The translations under genes were made by a program, and so were the position numbers. Positions 28,479 to 37,427 of a stretch of DNA of 64,000 nucleotides are shown piece after piece. Origin of the DNA: SKLM01 sp964450435 (lineage in GTDB: Bacteria; Chloroflexota; Anaerolineae; B4-G1). Positions within the stretch are counted from its first letter, which is position 1. Each line of letters starts with the position of its first letter. The stretch lies in contig CAYVCX010000008.1 in the NCBI GenBank assembly GCA_964450435.1, forward strand, positions 1 through 64,000, given 5' to 3'. A model generated the notes under the pieces. That model was not told the origin of the DNA. It saw only the letters and a list, made by a program, of their open reading frames with translations, and searched no databases.

Positions 28479-29279
28479 ATGTCCCAGTTATCCATCCGAC
28501 AACCGGCTGTCGCCGGGCAGTTCTATCCGGCCGATCCCGTCGAGCTGAAGCGGGAGGTGCAGCAGTACGTCAGCCGCGCGTCGCTTCCTGAGAACCTCGG
28601 GATCGTAAGGGCGGTCGTCGCCCCGCACGCCGGCTACGTCTACTCGGGGTCCACGGCGGGGTACGCCTTCAAGGCACTGGAGCAGCTTCCCAGCAGAGAC
28701 TGGACCGTCTTCCTGCTGGGGCCTGCCCATCGGGTGCCCGTGAGCGGCGTGGCGCTGGGCAGCTACTCAGCATATCGTACACCTCTTGGCGACGTACCTG
28801 TGGCGGTCGAGCGCATCGCCGATATGCTAGCGCGGTCCTCACTGTACCAGCGGATTCCTGGCGCTCATGCTCCGGAGCACTGTCTCGAGGTCGAGCTCCC
28901 CTTCCTGCAGGTCGTTCTATCGGAGTTCAGACTGGTGCCCATGCTGTTTGGACAGGTGGACCCGGGAGACGTGGTAGAGGATTTGGTCGATGAGATCGAC
29001 GAGAATGATCTGATTGTCGTTTCTACGGATCTGAGCCATTTCTACCCGCATGATGCGGCTCAGGAGTTGGACCAGGATTTCCTGGACGCGCTGCTGCTGG
29101 GAGACGAGGACAAAGTTATGGGAGGCGAAGCCTGCGGACGTGCGCCGGCAGCAGCGCTCGCAGGAATCGCCGAGCGAAAAGGGTGGAGCCCTCATCTGCT
29201 TGACTATCGCACTTCCGGGGACACAGCAGGCAACAAGTCTCGCGTTGTGGGTTATGCTTCGGTGGCCTATGCAAGCTGA
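28479..29279 (+). CDS. amrB: AmmeMemoRadiSam system protein B (MEMO1 family)
   Basis: The 266-residue protein has all the hallmarks of the MEMO family: RQPAVAGQFYPADP at the start, APHAGYVYSGSTAGYAF near residue 47, ILGPAH-like LLGPAHRVP, EHCLEVELPFLQ, and VVSTDLSHFYPHDAA. The last contributes a metal-site histidine. The AGGAGGA site sets the ATG. The family is related to extradiol dioxygenases and is found with an AMMECR1 protein and a radical SAM enzyme. The AMMECR1 partner follows here after 31 bases. The chemical role of the set is unresolved. Confidence 0.92.
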   Translation: MSQLSIRQPAVAGQFYPADPVELKREVQQYVSRASLPENLGIVRAVVAPHAGYVYSGSTAGYAFKALEQLPSRDWTVFLLGPAHRVPVSGVALGSYSAYRTPLGDVPVAVERIADMLARSSLYQRIPGAHAPEHCLEVELPFLQVVLSEFRLVPMLFGQVDPGDVVEDLVDEIDENDLIVVSTDLSHFYPHDAAQELDQDFLDALLLGDEDKVMGGEACGRAPAAALAGIAERKGWSPHLLDYRTSGDTAGNKSRVVGYASVAYAS

Positions 29280-29310
29280 GGCGGATAGGAGCTTAACGGA
29301 GAGAGACACA

Positions 29311-29877
29311 ATGTCGCTGTCGCCAGAGGAACGACGCTATCTACTCAACCTAGCACGGGAATCGATCGCGCGGGCCGTCCAGAGCCAGGATCCACCCCCT
29401 ATCGGCGGCGACGCTGTGCCCGAAACCCTTCGACGTCCGGGCGCGAGCTTCGTCACCCTGAACAAGAACAATCGACTTCGTGGTTGTATCGGTTCACTTG
29501 AAGCCCGACGTCCTCTGGCGCTGGACGTGCAACAGAATGCCATAGGGGCAGCGCTCCGCGATCCCCGCTTTCCCCCCGTGCGCCCGGAGGAGGTTGACGA
29601 CCTGACGATCGAGATATCGGTGCTCAGTCTCCCTGAGCCCGTGGATTGCGACAACGTCGACGAGCTGTTAGACAGACTGCGCCCAGGTGTGGATGGGGTA
29701 GTGATCGAACGGGGATGGCACAGAGCTACGTTTCTTCCCCAGGTGTGGGAGAAGGTCCCGGACAAGGAGGAATTCCTCCACCGGCTCTGCCTGAAGGCAG
29801 GCCTCCCCGGCGATGCCTACCGTGACGGCGAACTCGGCGTCTCAACGTATCAGGTGGAGAAATTCAAGGAAGAATGA
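29311..29877 (+). CDS. amrA: AmmeMemoRadiSam system protein A (AMMECR1 domain)
   Basis: The 188-residue AMMECR1-domain protein carries the signature NRLRGCIGSLEARRPL and a conserved DLTIEISVLSLPEPV strand region. The ATG at 29311 follows ACGGAGAGAG; an in-frame ATG at 29050 lies inside the preceding gene and is rejected. Function is unknown. It almost always travels with the MEMO-type protein, as here. The third member, a radical SAM enzyme, is not adjacent. Confidence 0.92.
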   Translation: MSLSPEERRYLLNLARESIARAVQSQDPPPIGGDAVPETLRRPGASFVTLNKNNRLRGCIGSLEARRPLALDVQQNAIGAALRDPRFPPVRPEEVDDLTIEISVLSLPEPVDCDNVDELLDRLRPGVDGVVIERGWHRATFLPQVWEKVPDKEEFLHRLCLKAGLPGDAYRDGELGVSTYQVEKFKEE

Positions 29878-29967
29878 GCGTTTCCTGAACCGCGCAGCAG
29901 AGGAAGGCTGAAAGGTTGGGCCTTCGCCTTCGGGTCCATCCAACCAATTCCGAGGCTGCCCGCTGCT

Positions 29968-31185
29968 CTACGGTTCGACCATAATCTCGATCCAGCGCTC
30001 GCCCAGCGGCAGAATCTCGAAGAAGCTGCTTCCAACCTTGAATGGGAGCGGGTCCCCCACCTCGTCCGTCAGGGTCAGCATGTCGTCTCGCTCTTCTCGA
30101 TGCCAGATGCCGTCGAAGCGCTGCCCGTCCCGGAAGAGGATGGCCTGGCGATAGGGATTGTCCTTGTTCCACAGCGCCCACTGGATGGAGAGAGCACCGC
30201 TGTGGGGATCCTCCACGATGTTGGTGTTCCACTGGGAGACGTAGAGCACCACGACGTTTGCCACGCTGAGTTGCTGTCCGGTAAGAGCATCTCTGTGCGG
30301 CGCGCCGTCGCTCCAGCGCAGGTAACGCTCCGCGCTCTCATCGTAGCGCCACTGGGCGTCCAGTCGGTTCCACGGAATAGTGATGCTGGTGGCAGGGCCG
30401 CTCGCCTCCATGTCAGGGCCAGGCCTCTCGGAGAAGACCATGCCCTCCAGGTTCTGTCTTCCTTCGATGCCTCGCGCCGCTGCCCACTCACGCACCAAGG
30501 TGGGGCTAGTGTACATGGTGTGCTCCAGCGGCACGCTGCGGCTATAGTCTCGGTAGAATGGGCGCGGTTGCAGCGTCTCTGGAAGACTGTCTGACACGAT
30601 CTGGTCGGGGTAGAGGTCTGAATCCCGGAAAAGCGCAACAAGACCATTGCTGAATCCTGAGTTGGCGAAGACGGCGTCATACATGGCCGGGATCTCCAGG
30701 TCGATGAGCCGCCCACTGCGCATCGGGCCCACACGTTCCGGAGACTGGCCAAGATAGACAGCAGTCCAGCGGGTCGCGAACCAGCCCTCGTTGTAGTGCT
30801 CGAAGATGAGATCTGCGCTGTCGATGCCAGCCTGGGGCCGCACGTATTGCCCAGGCCAGTTCGATAGCTTGATGGCCACCGGCACCTGAGCGAGCTGGCG
30901 CGGATCGTCCACGACCTCGCCGGTCAGTGGGTTGACGTTTTCCGGCCAGGGCGTCGGCGTCGGAGTTGCTGTTGGGGTTGGGGTCGACGTGGGAAGCGGT
31001 GTGGCACTTGGCGGAGGCGTGCTCGTGGCCGTTGCCGGAGCCTCGGTTGGGGGCAGCGTCGCAGTGGGCTGAACCTCACTCCTGAGGCAGCCACTCAGCA
31101 AGGCAGACACAAAGGCCAACATCGCCAGCCCAGCCGCGATGAGCATCAAGGTGGGGGGCCATCGTTCGAGAGCGGTGTGAATCAT
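29968..31185 (-). CDS. DUF3048-domain lipoprotein with Thr/Pro linker
   Basis: The 405-residue product from ATG 31185 has a signal peptide ending in a lipobox (SALLSGC, Cys33). A 45-residue Thr/Pro/Ala linker follows, then a DUF3048 domain starting NPLTGEVVDDP and containing VAIKLSNWPGQYVRPQAG, ADLIFEHYNEG and GPMRSGRLIDLEI. The frame is open to an ATG at 31227, but that codon lies inside the predicted -10 box, so the later start is used. DUF3048 lipoproteins (YerB-like) sit on the outer membrane face; their biochemical role is not established. The Thr/Pro linker is typical of Chloroflexota surface proteins. Confidence 0.85.
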   Translation of the reverse strand: MIHTALERWPPTLMLIAAGLAMLAFVSALLSGCLRSEVQPTATLPPTEAPATATSTPPPSATPLPTSTPTPTATPTPTPWPENVNPLTGEVVDDPRQLAQVPVAIKLSNWPGQYVRPQAGIDSADLIFEHYNEGWFATRWTAVYLGQSPERVGPMRSGRLIDLEIPAMYDAVFANSGFSNGLVALFRDSDLYPDQIVSDSLPETLQPRPFYRDYSRSVPLEHTMYTSPTLVREWAAARGIEGRQNLEGMVFSERPGPDMEASGPATSITIPWNRLDAQWRYDESAERYLRWSDGAPHRDALTGQQLSVANVVVLYVSQWNTNIVEDPHSGALSIQWALWNKDNPYRQAILFRDGQRFDGIWHREERDDMLTLTDEVGDPLPFKVGSSFFEILPLGERWIEIMVEP

Positions 31186-31225
31186 CCTAATCCGGTTACC
31201 TCCGTGTGCATGTCCAAGGACATCC

Positions 31226-31253
31226 ATTATAGCACAGGCAAAACGTGCAGCAA
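31226..31253 (-). promoter_or_regulatory. Promoter for the DUF3048 lipoprotein
   Basis: On the minus strand TTGCTG (31253-31248), a 16-base spacer, and TATAAT (31231-31226). Transcription would start near 31219, which rules out the ATG at 31227 as the start codon. Confidence 0.7.
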
Positions 31254-31328
31254 CTCTCGGTCACTTTTCGGCTCATGGCTTGGGTGGTATACTGAGACCA
31301 CGGGACTGAGATCCAGGCCGGGTACCCT

Positions 31329-33593
31329 ATGCCCAAACGAAGCCAGTTCATTCCTGGTCGGCTGGTACCGCCAAGGCGGCCGCTGGCTGACTACCGCCCT
31401 CACGAACCGGTGGGAGCTGCCGCGGAGTATGTGCGAGCTCTCACTGCACCGGGCGATGTTGTCGTGGATCTGTTCTGCCAGGGGCCAAGGTTCGTGCGGG
31501 AAGCGGTCGGGACCGGCCGACGCGCTCTAGGCTTCAGCATCAATCCCTTGCTGCTTCTGATCGCTCGACTGGACCTTTGCGGTCGAGATCCCCACGCGCT
31601 GAGTGCGGCGTTCACTCACCTGGCAAGTAGCTTGAAGGGGGACACGCCTCTCCACAGCCATCTGACGTCTCTCTACCGTTCTAGCTGTCCCGGCTGCGGC
31701 AGCCAAGGCGTCGCCGAATGGTTCGCCTGGGATCGGGACCTGGGCTATCCCTTCGAGAAGGGGGTCCGCTGCCCCGACTGTGGCGAGGTGCAGACTGGAC
31801 CTACAGACAGAGACGATGTCGTGCTGGCTCGCACGATGGCCCCTCGGAGCCTAGCCTATTACTATGCGTTGGATCGAGCAGCGCCTGTCGGTCATTCAGC
31901 CCGAAAGCGGGCCGCCGAGCTGGTTGACTGCTACACGCCGCGCAACCTGTCCGCCCTGATGGATCTGTCTCGCCGGCTCGAGGCTCTGCAGGCCGCTCCT
32001 GGCGTGAAGACGGCACTGATGGCCGTGCTGCTGGACTGTTTCGACCGTGGAAGCAAGCTCTATCCCCATGGCGAGGATCGCCGCCGGCCACGCACCCTAA
32101 GGACTCCACCTCGTTATCTCGAGCGGAACGTCTGGTACTGTTTCGAAAGGGGTTTTACAGGGCTCACGTCTGATGAACCGCGCCCGCTCCCCGGTCAGGC
32201 AGAGGATCCCGAGTCAGTTATGCAGAAGGAGAACGGCCAATATGCCCTGGTTCCACGTGCAGCCCGAGACATCGGAGACGTACTCCCGGCAGCGAGTGTA
32301 GAGCTGGTCCTTGCCGATCCACCACGTCCAGATGGTGCGTTCTGGGCGCTCTCGGCTCTTTGGGCAGCATGGCTGTGGAAGTCGCCTGAGGCTCACGCGA
32401 TGCGTCCTTTTCTGCGACGGCGCCGCTTCGACTGGGAGTGGCACTGGGGCGCACTTGGAGAGGCTCTGACGGTTGTCGGGTCACGTCTCACCGCTGAAGG
32501 GGCTCTCGTGACCCTGTTCTCCGATTCCGCTGGGGCCTTGCTGGAGTCCGTCTGTCTGGCGGCATGCAGCGCAGGCTATGAGCTTCAAAACTGGGGCTAC
32601 GCACCTGAGGTAGGCCATCGCCTAGTGTGGCATTGGAGGGGTATTCACCCGGAGCCATCGTTGTCGACCGAGACGTTGAAGCAGGAACTGAGCGCCAGAG
32701 CACGGAGAGCAACTGTCAGGACTCTTTTGGATCGAGGGGAGCCCACGACGAACGGGCTGCTGCGTACTGGAGCCTACGCGTCTCTCGTCGAAAGCGGGCT
32801 ATTGTCCTCCGTCGCAGCCCTGGAGCAGGACCAGTCGCCGATGGGTTTCGCAGCAGAGGCTATCGACAACAGCTTTGGTAGGGCTTCCATGACAAAGCTC
32901 GGCCAAGCAGAGCAGAGCAATGAGGCATTGTGGTGGCTGACCGACAAGGGGGAAACGAGGGACACACTGGCAGACCGTGTCGAAGAAGCAGTGCGGTCCT
33001 TGCTTGCCGAACGGCCGACGTGGAATCAGGATGATCTGACAAACGCTCTCTATGGACAGTTCCCGCGCCAGCTGACCCCCGAACTCACACTGGTCCGGGT
33101 CTGCGTCGAATCCTACGGGACTTGCGATGATGAGGATGTCCGCTTGCGCCAGGAGGATGAGCAGCAGCGTCGAGGCCGTGAGGTCGATCAGATACGCGAA
33201 GACCTGGTCGCCATGGGAGAAGGAATCGGATACGTGGCCTGTACGGGCGACATCTGGGATGTTCGGTGGCTGGAAGAGGGGCGGGAGGCCTACGTCTTCA
33301 GCATCTCACCGACGGCAGCCCTGGCTCGGCATCTGCTGGACGAACGGCTGCCGACTACGGAAGGGCAGCGCTGTCTCGTCGTGCCGGGCAGTCGGGCAAG
33401 GCTGATCGACCTCAAGCTGAAGCGCGATCCGCGGCTGACCAGCGCCGTTGAGGCAGATGCGTGGCAGTTCATCAAATTCCGGCATCTTCGCCGGCTGAAG
33501 GCGAAGAAAGATCTGGATCAGTACGATCTGAGGACAGTTCTCGGACTTGATCCCATCGTCGAACATGAAGGAGCACAGATTCCGCTTTTCTAA
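31329..33593 (+). CDS. Diverged DNA-methylase-like protein with zinc ribbon
   Basis: The 754-residue protein opens with an AdoMet-type fold: GDVVVDLFCQGPRFVREAV (motif I) and GFSINPLLLLIA, which resembles the DxNP step of DUF1156/COG1743-type DNA adenine methylases. A CPGCG ... CPDCG zinc ribbon is near residues 120-150. LVLADPPRPDGAFW near residue 340 stands where the catalytic DPPY should be, with Arg replacing the aromatic residue. The C-terminal 300 residues are unassigned. No restriction enzyme or helicase lies beside it. It could be an RNA/DNA methyltransferase with altered catalysis or a catalytically dead binding protein. Confidence 0.55.
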   Translation: MPKRSQFIPGRLVPPRRPLADYRPHEPVGAAAEYVRALTAPGDVVVDLFCQGPRFVREAVGTGRRALGFSINPLLLLIARLDLCGRDPHALSAAFTHLASSLKGDTPLHSHLTSLYRSSCPGCGSQGVAEWFAWDRDLGYPFEKGVRCPDCGEVQTGPTDRDDVVLARTMAPRSLAYYYALDRAAPVGHSARKRAAELVDCYTPRNLSALMDLSRRLEALQAAPGVKTALMAVLLDCFDRGSKLYPHGEDRRRPRTLRTPPRYLERNVWYCFERGFTGLTSDEPRPLPGQAEDPESVMQKENGQYALVPRAARDIGDVLPAASVELVLADPPRPDGAFWALSALWAAWLWKSPEAHAMRPFLRRRRFDWEWHWGALGEALTVVGSRLTAEGALVTLFSDSAGALLESVCLAACSAGYELQNWGYAPEVGHRLVWHWRGIHPEPSLSTETLKQELSARARRATVRTLLDRGEPTTNGLLRTGAYASLVESGLLSSVAALEQDQSPMGFAAEAIDNSFGRASMTKLGQAEQSNEALWWLTDKGETRDTLADRVEEAVRSLLAERPTWNQDDLTNALYGQFPRQLTPELTLVRVCVESYGTCDDEDVRLRQEDEQQRRGREVDQIREDLVAMGEGIGYVACTGDIWDVRWLEEGREAYVFSISPTAALARHLLDERLPTTEGQRCLVVPGSRARLIDLKLKRDPRLTSAVEADAWQFIKFRHLRRLKAKKDLDQYDLRTVLGLDPIVEHEGAQIPLF

Positions 33594-33921
33594 GGGAGGC
33601 GAGTTCCAGCGTCCCGATCCAATGCGTCACCGGCTTGGACAGGATGTCCCTGGCCAGAAGGGGGGTTGTTGCCGTTGATTTATGGAGACCCGCCAGGTCA
33701 GGGGGCCGACCCGCGCCGCATCTGTCCCTGGACAGCATGGTGAGAGCGACAGCGGGAGGATCATGCCCACTGCCACGGTGGTAAAACTGTCCTCGAATAC
33801 GCCGGCAGAGACACATGTGCGCCATCAGACGGCTGCCCGACGGCCCTCGGTCCCCCCGGCACGGCGTTGGGAAAAGCACAACACAATGGGGGCACGCCCC
33901 TCATCCGCCTGACAGGCGTAA
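33594..33921. other. Intergenic stretch, nothing recognised
   Basis: GC-rich sequence between the methylase-like gene and the oxidoreductase promoter. Open frames exist on both strands but none resembles a known family or has a good start. Confidence 0.4.
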
Positions 33922-33950
33922 TTGACGAGTGATGCCGCGGGCAGTATAAT
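33922..33950 (+). promoter_or_regulatory. Strong promoter of the 2-oxoacid:ferredoxin oxidoreductase operon
   Basis: TTGACG (33922-33927), 17-base spacer, TATAAT (33945-33950): nearly perfect sigma-70 spacing and sequence. The first gene starts 411 bases later, leaving a long untranslated leader. Confidence 0.8.
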
Positions 33951-33956
33951 CTCAAG

Positions 33957-34361
33957 CAAGATGCTCAGCATCGCAGCGTCGAACCAGCCCGGGAGTGTCT
34001 TCCCACCAGGGGCCAATACCGGCACTCCAGGCTCGAACCTTGTGACGGGACACAGGCAAACCGTCAGCAAGCCAGAGGAGGACATCAAGCATTTGCTGGC
34101 TCGCCCCGCATTCAGCGCTGACGAGGCAACTGGGGATCCCAACCGTCAGGTTCCTGGCGACAGCAGGACCCGCGCTACCCTCTGCGGCGGGTCTGGCTTC
34201 GCCGCAACCGGTCTCACCGTTCAGCCCAAGCCAGTCGTTGCTCCACGCGAGTCGTCGGCCTCGCCACGGAGAGGCAAGCCGCGCGGTCACCTTCACCGAC
34301 TGCTCGCGAATCGGGTCTTGCGCACATCTTCTTTCTGTTCTAGGTACTGGGAGGCAGAGTA
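33957..34361 (+). other. About 400-base 5' leader, possible structured RNA
   Basis: It lies between the predicted start of transcription and the ferredoxin ATG. Local hairpins include GCGGCG/CGCCGC at 34184-34205 and GCCTC/GAGGC near 34258-34275. I see no match to T-box, cobalamin or other riboswitch consensus elements known to me. The open frame across it begins inside the -35 box and is not a credible gene. Confidence 0.4.
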
Positions 34362-34604
34362 ATGGCACGAGGTAAGGTTATCATCAGGGAGGATCGCTGC
34401 AAGGGATGCGGTCTATGCGTGACTGTCTGCCCGGTGGAGATCCTACAATTGGCAGAAGACCGGTTCAACGTCAAGGGACACCACCCTGTCGAAGTGACCG
34501 ATCCCGAGGAATGTACGGGTTGTGCAATGTGCGCTACCATCTGCCCTGACGTGGTCTTCACCGTGTATCGGCGTGAGCGAAAGCGGAAGCGCACGACCGC
34601 ATAG
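34362..34604 (+). CDS. korD: 2-oxoacid:ferredoxin oxidoreductase, ferredoxin-like delta subunit
   Basis: The 80-residue protein has two 4Fe-4S binding motifs: CKGCGLCVTVCP and CTGCAMCATICP. A TCHPVEV-type spacer (HHPVEVTDPEE) between them is usual for the delta subunit of 2-oxoglutarate or branched-chain 2-oxoacid:ferredoxin oxidoreductases. It relays electrons from the thiamine-diphosphate site to external ferredoxin. A GGGAGG site precedes ATG. First gene of a four-gene operon in the order delta-alpha-beta-gamma. Confidence 0.9.
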   Translation: MARGKVIIREDRCKGCGLCVTVCPVEILQLAEDRFNVKGHHPVEVTDPEECTGCAMCATICPDVVFTVYRRERKRKRTTA

Positions 34605-34614
34605 GAGATAGATA

Positions 34615-35694
34615 ATGGGAAAGGAACTCTTGGAAGGAAACGAGGCATTCGCTGAGGCAGCGGTCCGGGCGGGGTTGGAGGCTTTCTACGGGTATCCAAT
34701 CACGCCACAGAGCGAGGCACTGGAGCACCTATCGAAGCGTCTGCCAGAGTTGAATCGCTCATTCCTGCAGGCGGAGAGTGAAGTCGCGGCTATCAACATG
34801 GTCTACGGCGCAGCGTGTGCTGGCGCTCGAGTGATGACTTCGTCATCTAGCCCTGGCATCAGTCTCATGCAGGAGGGACTCTCGTACATCGCATGCTCCG
34901 AGGTGCCAGTTGTCTTGGTGAACGTAATGCGCGGGGGCCCGGGCCTGGGAAACATCCAACCGTCCCAGGGTGACTATTTCCAGTCCGTGAAGATGGCAGG
35001 GCATGGTGATTTTCACATGATTGTCCTCGCCCCGGCCAACGTGCAAGAGCTGATCGACAACATGGTCCTGGCGTTCGACCTAGCGGAGAAGTACCGCACC
35101 ATCGTGCTGGTCGTAATCGATGGGTCCATTGGCCAGATGATGGAGCCGGCGGAGCTGCCGCCGCTGCAATCCGTCCGACATCGTGACGAGCGCGCCGAGT
35201 GGGCGCTGACTGGGGCCGATGGCCGCGAGCCGAACACCATCACCTCTCTATACCTGGGCGCTGAGAACCTAGAAGAGGTCAACCTTCGGCTCCAGGCGAA
35301 GTTGGAGAGAATCAGAGCCAACGAGACCCGGTGGAAGGAGTATGAGACAGAAGATGCCGATCTGCTGCTGGTAGCCTTTGGTACAGTGGGGCGGATCTGT
35401 CAGACGGTGGTGCGAGATGCTCGGGACAAGGGTATGAACGTAGGGCTGCTCCGCCCGACCACCCTGTGGCCGTTCCCCACTGAACGGATTGCCGAGCTTG
35501 CTCAGCAGGTTCAAGGCATCTTGACAGTTGAGATGAACGCCGGGCAGATGGTCGAGGACGTGCAACTGGCCGTGGGGGGGCGCTGCCCGGTGGCATTCTA
35601 TGGCCGAATGGGAGGAGTCATACCCCTAGATGACGAGATCCTGCCTGAACTTGAGAAGTTGGCTGCCGACGTCAACGGCGGATTGGAGGCATGA
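34615..35694 (+). CDS. korA: 2-oxoacid:ferredoxin oxidoreductase, alpha subunit
   Basis: The 359-residue protein begins LLEGNEAFAEAAVRAGLEAFYGYPITPQSE and continues ESEVAAINMVYGAACAGARVMTSSSSPG. This is the conserved pyrimidine-side thiamine-diphosphate domain and the substrate-gating YPITP loop of KorA/VorB. NVMRGGPGLGNIQPSQGDY and the C-terminal LLRPTTLWPFP are also typical. With CoA the complex oxidatively decarboxylates a 2-oxoacid to an acyl-CoA and reduced ferredoxin, or runs in reverse. Branched-chain and 2-oxoglutarate specificity cannot be separated by eye. ATG follows GGAGATAGATA. Confidence 0.92.
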   Translation: MGKELLEGNEAFAEAAVRAGLEAFYGYPITPQSEALEHLSKRLPELNRSFLQAESEVAAINMVYGAACAGARVMTSSSSPGISLMQEGLSYIACSEVPVVLVNVMRGGPGLGNIQPSQGDYFQSVKMAGHGDFHMIVLAPANVQELIDNMVLAFDLAEKYRTIVLVVIDGSIGQMMEPAELPPLQSVRHRDERAEWALTGADGREPNTITSLYLGAENLEEVNLRLQAKLERIRANETRWKEYETEDADLLLVAFGTVGRICQTVVRDARDKGMNVGLLRPTTLWPFPTERIAELAQQVQGILTVEMNAGQMVEDVQLAVGGRCPVAFYGRMGGVIPLDDEILPELEKLAADVNGGLEA

Positions 35695-35695
35695 C

Positions 35696-36484
35696 ATGGC
35701 AACTGCTAAGAGCCTTGAGAACATGGAATTGGTCTACGACTATCCAGACAGCCTGACAGAAGCGGACACCCACTATTGCCCCGGTTGCACGCACGGCACG
35801 ATCCATCGTCTCATTGCTGAGGTGTTGGACGAGCTCGATGTCCGGGCAAGAACGATCGGCATCGCCCCGGTGGGATGCTCGGTGTTGGCGTACAACTACT
35901 TCAACACCGATTTTGCGGAGGCGGCACACGGGCGGGCGCCGGCGATGGCGACAGGCATCAAACGAGTCAGCCCGCAAAAGGTGGTGTTCACATATCAGGG
36001 CGACGGCGACCTGGCCGCTATTGGGACGGCCGAGATTGTCCACGCCGCGAATCGAGGCGAATTGCTCACGACGATCTTCGTGAACAACGCAATCTATGGG
36101 ATGACCGGGGGGCAGATGGCTCCTACGACGCTGCCCGGCCAGGTGACCACCTCTTCGCCGACCGGCAGAGATGTGGTGACAGCTGGACATCCCATCCGGA
36201 TGGCTGAGTTGATCGGAGAGCTTCCCGGGTCTGCTTACGTTACCCGGCAGGCGGTGTTCGACGTCCGGGGGATTCGCCGTACGAAGCGGGCGATCAAGAC
36301 AGCTTTCCGGGCCCAACTCGAGGGAGTGGGCTTCTCCATGGTCGAAGTGTTGTCGACGTGCAACACAAACTGGGGTATGTCGCCTCAGGAAGCACTGGAA
36401 TGGGCCAAGGAACATATGGTGGACTACTACCCGCTGGGCGACACGAAAGCCAGCGAAGATGTCAGCGCGCTTCTGGAGGAATAG
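35696..36484 (+). CDS. korB: 2-oxoacid:ferredoxin oxidoreductase, beta subunit (TPP-binding)
   Basis: The 262-residue protein binds thiamine diphosphate and the proximal cluster. It shows YCPGCTHGTIHRL near residue 22, GCS in APVGCSVLAYNYF, YQGDGDLAAIGTAE (the GDG-type TPP motif), and NNAIYGMTGGQMAPTT. ATG 35696 begins one base after the alpha stop; an upstream in-frame start at 35630 lies within the alpha gene and is rejected. The ending EALEWAKEHMVDYYPLG is typical of the family. Confidence 0.92.
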   Translation: MATAKSLENMELVYDYPDSLTEADTHYCPGCTHGTIHRLIAEVLDELDVRARTIGIAPVGCSVLAYNYFNTDFAEAAHGRAPAMATGIKRVSPQKVVFTYQGDGDLAAIGTAEIVHAANRGELLTTIFVNNAIYGMTGGQMAPTTLPGQVTTSSPTGRDVVTAGHPIRMAELIGELPGSAYVTRQAVFDVRGIRRTKRAIKTAFRAQLEGVGFSMVEVLSTCNTNWGMSPQEALEWAKEHMVDYYPLGDTKASEDVSALLEE

Positions 36485-36493
36485 GAGACCACG

Positions 36494-37036
36494 ATGCAAG
36501 AGGAAGTCATTATTTCTGGCTTCGGCGGACAGGGGGCACTTTTCGCCGGGCAGTTGCTAGCCTACGCCGCCATGGATCAGGGTCTCTTTGTGACCTGGAT
36601 TCCGTCCTACGGTCCCGAGATGCGGGGAGGGAAAGCTCGCTGCACGGTCGTCGTCTCTGATCAGGAGATCGGCGCGCCGTTGGTGCGGCGCCCGAGTGCG
36701 GCTGTGGTGCTCAACATTCCGTCAATGGAGGCTTTCGAGCCGTCGGTGAAACCCGGAGGCGTGCTCGTGGTCAACAGCTCGATGGTTCCCGATCAGAGTG
36801 AGCGGGAGGACATTGAGGTGATCTACGCTCCCGCGAGCGACATGGCAACCGAAATCGGCAACGTACGGATGGCGAACGTGGTCTGTCTGGGCGCTCTGTT
36901 GCAGGCTACCCGGGTCGTGTCACTGGACGCCGTCGCCCAAGCTCTGGAGGATCACTTGCCAGAGCGTCACCGAGATCTCCTCGATCTGAACAAGGAGGCG
37001 CTGCGGGAAGGAGCGGCGATTGCTCGCGGTTCGTAG
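36494..37036 (+). CDS. korC: 2-oxoacid:ferredoxin oxidoreductase, gamma subunit
   Basis: The 180-residue subunit starts EEVIISGFGGQGALFAGQLL and has SYGPEMRGGKARCTVVVS, both diagnostic for the gamma subunit, which forms the CoA-binding side of the complex. Ribosome site AGGAGA, nine bases after the beta gene. It completes the operon; a hairpin lies 200 bases after its stop. Confidence 0.92.
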   Translation: MQEEVIISGFGGQGALFAGQLLAYAAMDQGLFVTWIPSYGPEMRGGKARCTVVVSDQEIGAPLVRRPSAAVVLNIPSMEAFEPSVKPGGVLVVNSSMVPDQSEREDIEVIYAPASDMATEIGNVRMANVVCLGALLQATRVVSLDAVAQALEDHLPERHRDLLDLNKEALREGAAIARGS

Positions 37037-37236
37037 CCGCCGATCCGGGGCGTCTGTCGCCGAACTGGCTGATCACAGCGGCACGGGAGCCTATCTGATC
37101 AGCCCGCGGAAGACACCGCGAGTTGACGATGACGCGTCCCAGCAGGGTTCAGCACACGGGTTTGGCAGATCCGTCAGGTTGATCTGTGCACCTACCTGCC
37201 TTCTTCAGCCCCTAAGACACGGGAAGCCGGACCACT

Positions 37237-37261
37237 AGCCTGGTCGCTCCGCGACCAGGCT
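37237..37261 (+). terminator. Hairpin after the oxidoreductase operon
   Basis: An 11-bp perfect stem (AGCCTGGTCGC pairs with GCGACCAGGCT) closes a 3-base loop 200 bases after the korC stop. No T-run follows, so it may be a processing or Rho-related end rather than a full intrinsic terminator. Confidence 0.5.
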
Positions 37262-37323
37262 CAGACAACGGAGAGGTTTGAGGGAGCCACTGCAGGATTC
37301 GGTCGGCTCGCAACCTGTAGAGA

Positions 37324-37359
37324 GAACGTGGAGCGGCGGAGCGCTCCACGTTCTTCTTT
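37324..37359 (+). terminator. Intrinsic terminator
   Basis: A 12-bp perfect stem (GAACGTGGAGCG with CGCTCCACGTTC) closes a 6-base loop and is followed by TTCTTT. It lies between the oxidoreductase operon and the Fur promoter. Confidence 0.75.
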
Positions 37360-37427
37360 GCCGCTACGGCGCGTCGATGGCTCTCGATGGCGTTTGAGGT
37401 ACACGAGGGCACCCAATGTCGGCGCAC

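Noticed and set aside
31186..31227. Upstream ATG of the DUF3048 lipoprotein
   Set aside because: It lies within the predicted -10 box and would put 14 extra residues before a normal signal peptide.
33922..34362. 146-residue frame across the oxidoreductase leader
   Set aside because: It begins inside the predicted -35 box, so it could not be on the transcript from that promoter, and has no recognisable domain.
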